Shown here one piece after another: positions 15,399-18,023 of a DNA stretch of 18,023 nucleotides. The notes under the pieces were generated by a model. It saw nothing but the letters and a program-made list of their open reading frames with translations, ran no database searches and was not told the origin of the DNA. The translations under genes were made by a program, and so were the position numbers. Source of the stretch: JAISGQ01 sp964500965 (GTDB lineage Bacteria; Bacillota; Clostridia; Oscillospirales; Acutalibacteraceae). Within the stretch, counting starts at the first letter, position 1. Every line of letters begins with the position of its first letter. The stretch spans positions 1-18,023 of the forward strand of contig CAZCQZ010000038.1 of NCBI GenBank assembly GCA_964500965.1, in the 5' to 3' direction.

Positions 15399-15442
15399 GT
15401 TGCGCAACAAAATTTTTGCGCAACGCGCAACCAATTGCGCAG
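15399..15442. promoter_or_regulatory. LacI-type operator cluster 1
   Basis: Two exact TTGCGCAA palindromes (15400-15407, the first within a 10-bp palindrome GTTGCGCAAC, and 15416-15423), an overlapping ACGCGCAA (15423-15430) and TTGCGCAG (15435-15442). Centres are at about 15403.5, 15419.5, 15426.5 and 15438.5. A central CpG palindrome is typical of LacI-family operators. The cluster lies upstream of the ganR -35 box. Confidence 0.7.
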
Positions 15443-15580
15443 GCTTGTTAATTATTTGTTCTTAAATTCGCTCTCCACTCACCGATTTGCTTCTTATTAT
15501 ATATGGCATATGCATATTTAACAAAAACAACCCTTTGATTCGTAACTTTGTTGCATTTCTATCATGCCATATGCTTTTGT

Positions 15581-15644
15581 TTGCGCTTTTAGTGCCATAA
15601 CTTAGCGCAATCAATTGCGCTAAGCGCGCATCTTTGTTGCGCAA
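15581..15644. promoter_or_regulatory. LacI-type operator cluster 2
   Basis: TTGCGCTT (15581-15588); an inverted repeat with 11-bp arms and a 2-bp spacer (15601-15624) containing TAGCGCAA and TTGCGCTA 12 bp apart; and an exact TTGCGCAA (15637-15644). An AGCGCGCA-like core lies between the last two. The cluster is roughly 70-135 bp upstream of the promoter of the 614-residue gene. Confidence 0.7.
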
Positions 15645-15714
15645 TTCATGTTTTTTCATATTATTTTGGTGTAAAAGCATATTTTTAGTCTACTTCAATA
15701 GTGCAACTTGTACA

Positions 15715-15743
15715 TTGACCCATTTTAATTATCGTAATAAAAT
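15715..15743 (+). promoter_or_regulatory. Promoter of the unknown two-gene operon
   Basis: TTGACC (15715-15720) and TAAAAT (15738-15743) are separated by 17 bp. Transcription would start near 15750, leaving a leader of about 63 nt that contains an operator pair. Confidence 0.7.
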
Positions 15744-15757
15744 TCAGTTGTAAAAGG

Positions 15758-15782
15758 AATTGCGCGCCGTTTATGCGCAATT
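15758..15782. promoter_or_regulatory. Operator pair / inverted repeat in the mRNA leader
   Basis: AATTGCGC (15758-15765) and GCGCAATT (15775-15782) are perfect 8-bp inverted arms around 9 bp. They contain TTGCGCGC and ATGCGCAA, variants of the operator, 13 bp centre to centre, downstream of the predicted transcription start and about 17 nt before the RBS. Binding here would block the polymerase; in RNA the arms could also form a hairpin. Confidence 0.6.
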
Positions 15783-15812
15783 GCCCCGTAAACGACGAAA
15801 GGAGTTGCCCAC

Positions 15813-17657
15813 ATGGACAAATTTATCCTGAATGTCATACACCGTCCGGAAATGGTGCCCGAATACTCCGCAACCGTAACAGGTCACGGCAGCGAGGAGG
15901 ACATCACAAAGGAATCCCTGCTCACCGAAAGCCTTGATATTTTCAAGACTCAGCAGGAGATTGCCCACAAGAACGGCATTAAGACAACTATTCAGATGAC
16001 TTACGCCAGCCTTTTTAACGAGGAAGCTATCAATCTTGCCCTTGAGCATCACGAAAAGTACGGCGATGAAATCGCCTTAACTCTGCTGGGTCTTCCCTGC
16101 GAGCAGTTCCGTGAGAAGTACAAAACCAAGGATTTCTGCATCTGGATGTTCTCCCTTGAGGATAAGAAAGCAATCGTTGACGATGTTTTCGGAAAGTTTT
16201 ATGAGATTTTCGGTTTCTATCCCGAATCCACCGGCTCATATTACATGGACGCAGACCTTACCAATTATATTAAAGAAAAGTACCCCAGCGTCAAGTGCGC
16301 CGTTGCAACCTGCTGGGAGGAAGGTCCCAAGGCTTATCACACCTGCAACAATTCCTGGTACACCCTCTTTGACGGCGGTCCCTGGGCGCCGTGGATTCCC
16401 TCAAAGCAGAACACCCACGCTCCTGCTGCAAACGCGGAGGAGGACAGCGGTATTGTTGCTATCCCCCACCTTTCCCGTGACCTTATTGCCTGCTTCGACG
16501 GCAACGGTTCAAACTTCGGCACTCACCCTCAGAATGTTCTGCGCGGCATGATTTACCGCGACGGCGAATATCCCTATCTCTTTAACCTCATTGACCAGTA
16601 CCGTCATTTGGGCAAATTCAATGACGGCATTGCATATAACATGATGTTCGTAGGTCCCGGCTGGATGAACAAAATGGGACGTTGGGAAGCTCCCTATGAG
16701 CTGCTTCTCAAGAGCTACGAGGACGGCATGGCTTACTATGCAAAGCTCAAAAGCGAGGGCAAGCTCACCGATATGACTATGACCGAATGGGCTGATTTCT
16801 ACCGTGCAAACAAGAGCTACACCACTCCCGAATGCGCACTTTGGAATGATATTCTTTACGGCTCGGAAAAACAGCTTTTCTGGTACGTTGACCCCTTTAT
16901 GCGTACCTGCCTCGATATGAATCAGGGCGGTGCTATGGTTGACCTGCGACCCTATGCCGCTAAGGTTTACTGGCCCTGCGGTATCGGTACGCCCCACGTT
17001 CAGGACGCTTCCTATCCGTTCCTTATTCAGTCTATGTACAGAGCCGGCTATTTCACCCACTACGCCGGTGAGGGCACTGTAAAGAGTGCGAAGCTTTCCT
17101 ACAAGGGCGAGGAAGTTGACCTCTGTCTCTGCCGCTCAAAGGGTCACTTCTCTCAGGAAAAGGACGGAGATACTACCGTTCGTGTAGTTACCGTTGACCC
17201 GGTTGAAATCGAATTTTCCGACCTGAAAATCAAGCTCCAGTCTGTTTTCCGCTTTAAGGAGGGCAGTTCGGCTATTGAAATTGAGCGTAATATCCTTGAA
17301 ACTACGAATCCCGATGCTGTTGTTGAGCTTAACGAATATATCACCGCTACCTACGGCACAACAGAGTATCCCGAAGATATGACCTGCGTTACTCTTTCAC
17401 TTTCCTCTAAATGTGATGATGACAAGGTTATTGAGTACGCTTACAAGTGCCGTGAGGAAGTCAGTGCGCACATGACAAAAGCTCAGGCTGTTGTGGGTGC
17501 TATTGACACAAAACTCAGCGTCGGCACAGATATTGAATGTGACGGTTATATCCGCGAGGGTTATGCATTTTCACCGATGTTCACCCTCGGTATGCGCAAG
17601 AATCTTACCGGAAAGGAGTCGTTTAAATCATGGCTCAAAGTGGAAAAGGCAAACTGA
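15813..17657 (+). CDS. Uncharacterised 614-residue protein, possible carbohydrate-active enzyme
   Basis: I do not recognise a characterised family. The protein has no signal peptide or membrane segment, so it is probably cytoplasmic. Its N-terminal 350 residues alternate strands and helices like a NodB/GH57-type beta/alpha barrel: NGIKTTIQMTYASL (54-67), GDEIALTLLG (84-93), FYPESTGSYYMDADLTNYI (135-153), KCAVATCWEEG (161-171) and an aromatic loop DGGPWAPWIPS (187-197). IPHLSRDLIACFDG (217-230) carries possible catalytic Asp or His residues. From about 420 to the end the sequence looks beta-rich (accessory beta-sandwich). It is vaguely reminiscent of uncharacterised gut-bacterial DUF3863-type proteins, from memory only. 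AAAGGAG lies 8 nt before the ATG. The gene is divergent from ganR, shares its operator region and is followed by an overlapping zinc-ribbon gene, so a role in galactoside metabolism is inferred. Confidence 0.85.
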   Translation: MDKFILNVIHRPEMVPEYSATVTGHGSEEDITKESLLTESLDIFKTQQEIAHKNGIKTTIQMTYASLFNEEAINLALEHHEKYGDEIALTLLGLPCEQFREKYKTKDFCIWMFSLEDKKAIVDDVFGKFYEIFGFYPESTGSYYMDADLTNYIKEKYPSVKCAVATCWEEGPKAYHTCNNSWYTLFDGGPWAPWIPSKQNTHAPAANAEEDSGIVAIPHLSRDLIACFDGNGSNFGTHPQNVLRGMIYRDGEYPYLFNLIDQYRHLGKFNDGIAYNMMFVGPGWMNKMGRWEAPYELLLKSYEDGMAYYAKLKSEGKLTDMTMTEWADFYRANKSYTTPECALWNDILYGSEKQLFWYVDPFMRTCLDMNQGGAMVDLRPYAAKVYWPCGIGTPHVQDASYPFLIQSMYRAGYFTHYAGEGTVKSAKLSYKGEEVDLCLCRSKGHFSQEKDGDTTVRVVTVDPVEIEFSDLKIKLQSVFRFKEGSSAIEIERNILETTNPDAVVELNEYITATYGTTEYPEDMTCVTLSLSSKCDDDKVIEYAYKCREEVSAHMTKAQAVVGAIDTKLSVGTDIECDGYIREGYAFSPMFTLGMRKNLTGKESFKSWLKVEKAN

Positions 17658-17845
17658 ATTACCGCTGTCCCTCCTGCTTCATGCGCGACCTCGACCTTGA
17701 TATGTTCTACGACAAGGACAAGAAAGAATACTACTGCCTCCGCTGCTGCTACCACGGTACCGAGGAGGACGTAAAGGCTAAAAATGAAATGGCTCGCTTC
17801 CGTTATCGCCGTATGATGGACAGAATTACCGAGTTCGATGACTGA
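17630..17845 (+). CDS. Small zinc-ribbon protein, function unknown
   Basis: This 71-residue protein has CPSC at residues 13-16 and CLRCC at 36-40, giving a CxxC-19-CxxC zinc ribbon, between a short basic N-terminus and a charged helical C-terminus (KNEMARFRYRRMMDRITEFD). Its ATG lies 28 nt inside the end of the upstream gene in another frame, with AAAGGAG about 11 nt before it, so the two are probably co-transcribed and translationally coupled. The ribbon may bind nucleic acid or the upstream protein; nothing in the sequence decides between these. Two hairpins follow. The stable zinc-finger pattern and the RBS make it a real gene rather than a shadow. Confidence 0.8.
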   Translation: MAQSGKGKLNYRCPSCFMRDLDLDMFYDKDKKEYYCLRCCYHGTEEDVKAKNEMARFRYRRMMDRITEFDD

Positions 17846-17861
17846 TTGTTCCGTGACCACC

Positions 17862-17898
17862 TGCCCGGTGCAGGCTTCCTCTACCCCTGTACCGGGCA
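17862..17898 (+). terminator. Hairpin after the zinc-ribbon gene
   Basis: 17862-17874 pairs with 17886-17898 over 13 positions (TGCCCGGT/ACCGGGCA, one G-T wobble, CAGG/CCTG) around an 11-nt loop, 17 nt after the stop codon. Only TT follows, so it is a weak terminator or an mRNA-stabilising hairpin. Confidence 0.6.
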
Positions 17899-17929
17899 TT
17901 AAACGGTCTTATCAAATATGACTGATATG

Positions 17930-17963
17930 ATATTCCGACTGAGCTTCCTCCCAGTCGGAATAT
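17930..17963. terminator. Second hairpin downstream of the zinc-ribbon gene
   Basis: ATATTCCGACTG (17930-17941) pairs perfectly with CAGTCGGAATAT (17952-17963), a 12-bp stem with a 10-nt loop and A/T-rich ends on both sides. It could end transcription in both directions, just inside the right end repeat. Confidence 0.65.
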
Positions 17964-17973
17964 TTACTAAAAG

Positions 17974-18023
17974 GAGCCAACTATAATTAAGTCAAGAGAA
18001 AATTAAAAAATAAAAATTATTTT
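17974..18023. repeat. Right copy of 50-bp inverted end repeat
   Basis: Exact reverse complement of 6-55. The repeat edge is at 17974 (GAGCCAAC) and it runs to the end of the window. On the plus strand it contains TATAAT within an AT-rich tract. AAAGG stands immediately before the edge. Confidence 0.85.

Larger units (their letters stand above)
15283..15812. other. Divergent regulatory region between ganR and the unknown operon
   Basis: This 530-bp stretch is AT-rich and contains no convincing gene. Small open frames on both strands within it lack ribosome binding sites and family features. It holds one promoter per direction and clusters of TTGCGCAA-like palindromes at 15399-15442, 15581-15644 and 15758-15782 (with a further pair at the ganR start). 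Two CATATG-containing sites, GGCATATGC at 15505-15513 and GCCATATGC at 15566-15574, lie between clusters and could bind a second regulator; that is speculative. In 15443-15504 and 15645-15714 I see nothing beyond AT-rich DNA and a half-site GTGCAAC at 15701-15707. Confidence 0.7.

Noticed and set aside
15601..15644. Repeated TTGCGCAA blocks as a possible CRISPR or iteron origin
   Set aside because: The repeats are 8-bp palindromes at uneven spacing without unique equal-length spacers, and no cas or rep gene is present. LacI-type operators explain them better.
15283..15812. Small open frames in the divergent region (for example minus 15462-15680)
   Set aside because: They consist of low-complexity AT-rich translation across operator palindromes, with no RBS and no domain.

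Overview
The window looks like a chromosomal piece of a Gram-positive, gut-type clostridium (Oscillospiraceae/Ruminococcaceae-like). The basis is strong GGAGG-type ribosome binding sites, sigma-A-like promoters, lipoprotein signal peptides on the substrate-binding protein and the galactanase, a B. subtilis-like gan gene set, and close packing. This assignment is an inference; no rRNA or tRNA was recognised.

Layout. (1) 1-1213 is visibly AT-richer than the rest. It holds a membrane-anchored leucine-rich-repeat protein (minus) and, upstream of it, a small frameshifted gene with a good promoter and RBS. (2) 1230-5029 carries housekeeping or metabolic genes: an alkyladenine DNA glycosylase (+), a YfbR-type HD 5'-nucleotidase (-), a patatin-like phospholipase (+) and (R)-citramalate synthase cimA (+). 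Both convergent gene pairs (1780/1807 and 4983/5023) have hairpins that contain the stop codons of both genes. (3) 5023-15282, all minus strand, is a galactan-utilisation operon in transcription order ganR (LacI-type repressor), ganS (binding lipoprotein), ganP and ganQ (permeases), galK (galactokinase), ganB (GH53 endo-galactanase lipoprotein with an Ig-like and a CBM-like domain), ganA (GH42 beta-galactosidase). Hairpins sit at four of its junctions. (4) 15283-15812 is a divergent regulatory region. Together with the ganR start it holds about twelve copies or near-copies of TTGCGCAA, an operator-like palindrome with a central CpG. (5) 15813-17845 (+) is a two-gene unit: a 614-residue protein of unknown function with no signal peptide, overlapped by a 71-residue zinc-ribbon protein, followed by two hairpins.

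How the genes work together (family knowledge plus inference): GanB cuts beta-1,4-galactan at the cell surface, GanS/P/Q import the galacto-oligosaccharides (the ATPase must come from elsewhere), GanA releases galactose, and GalK makes galactose-1-phosphate. GanR probably represses both its own operon and the divergent unknown pair through the shared operator cluster. That would make the pair the most promising undescribed part of the window, possibly a cytoplasmic carbohydrate enzyme and its small zinc partner.

The two window ends carry the same 50 bp in inverted orientation, each reading outward. This suggests that the window is bounded by copies of one repeat, possibly the edge of a mobile element.
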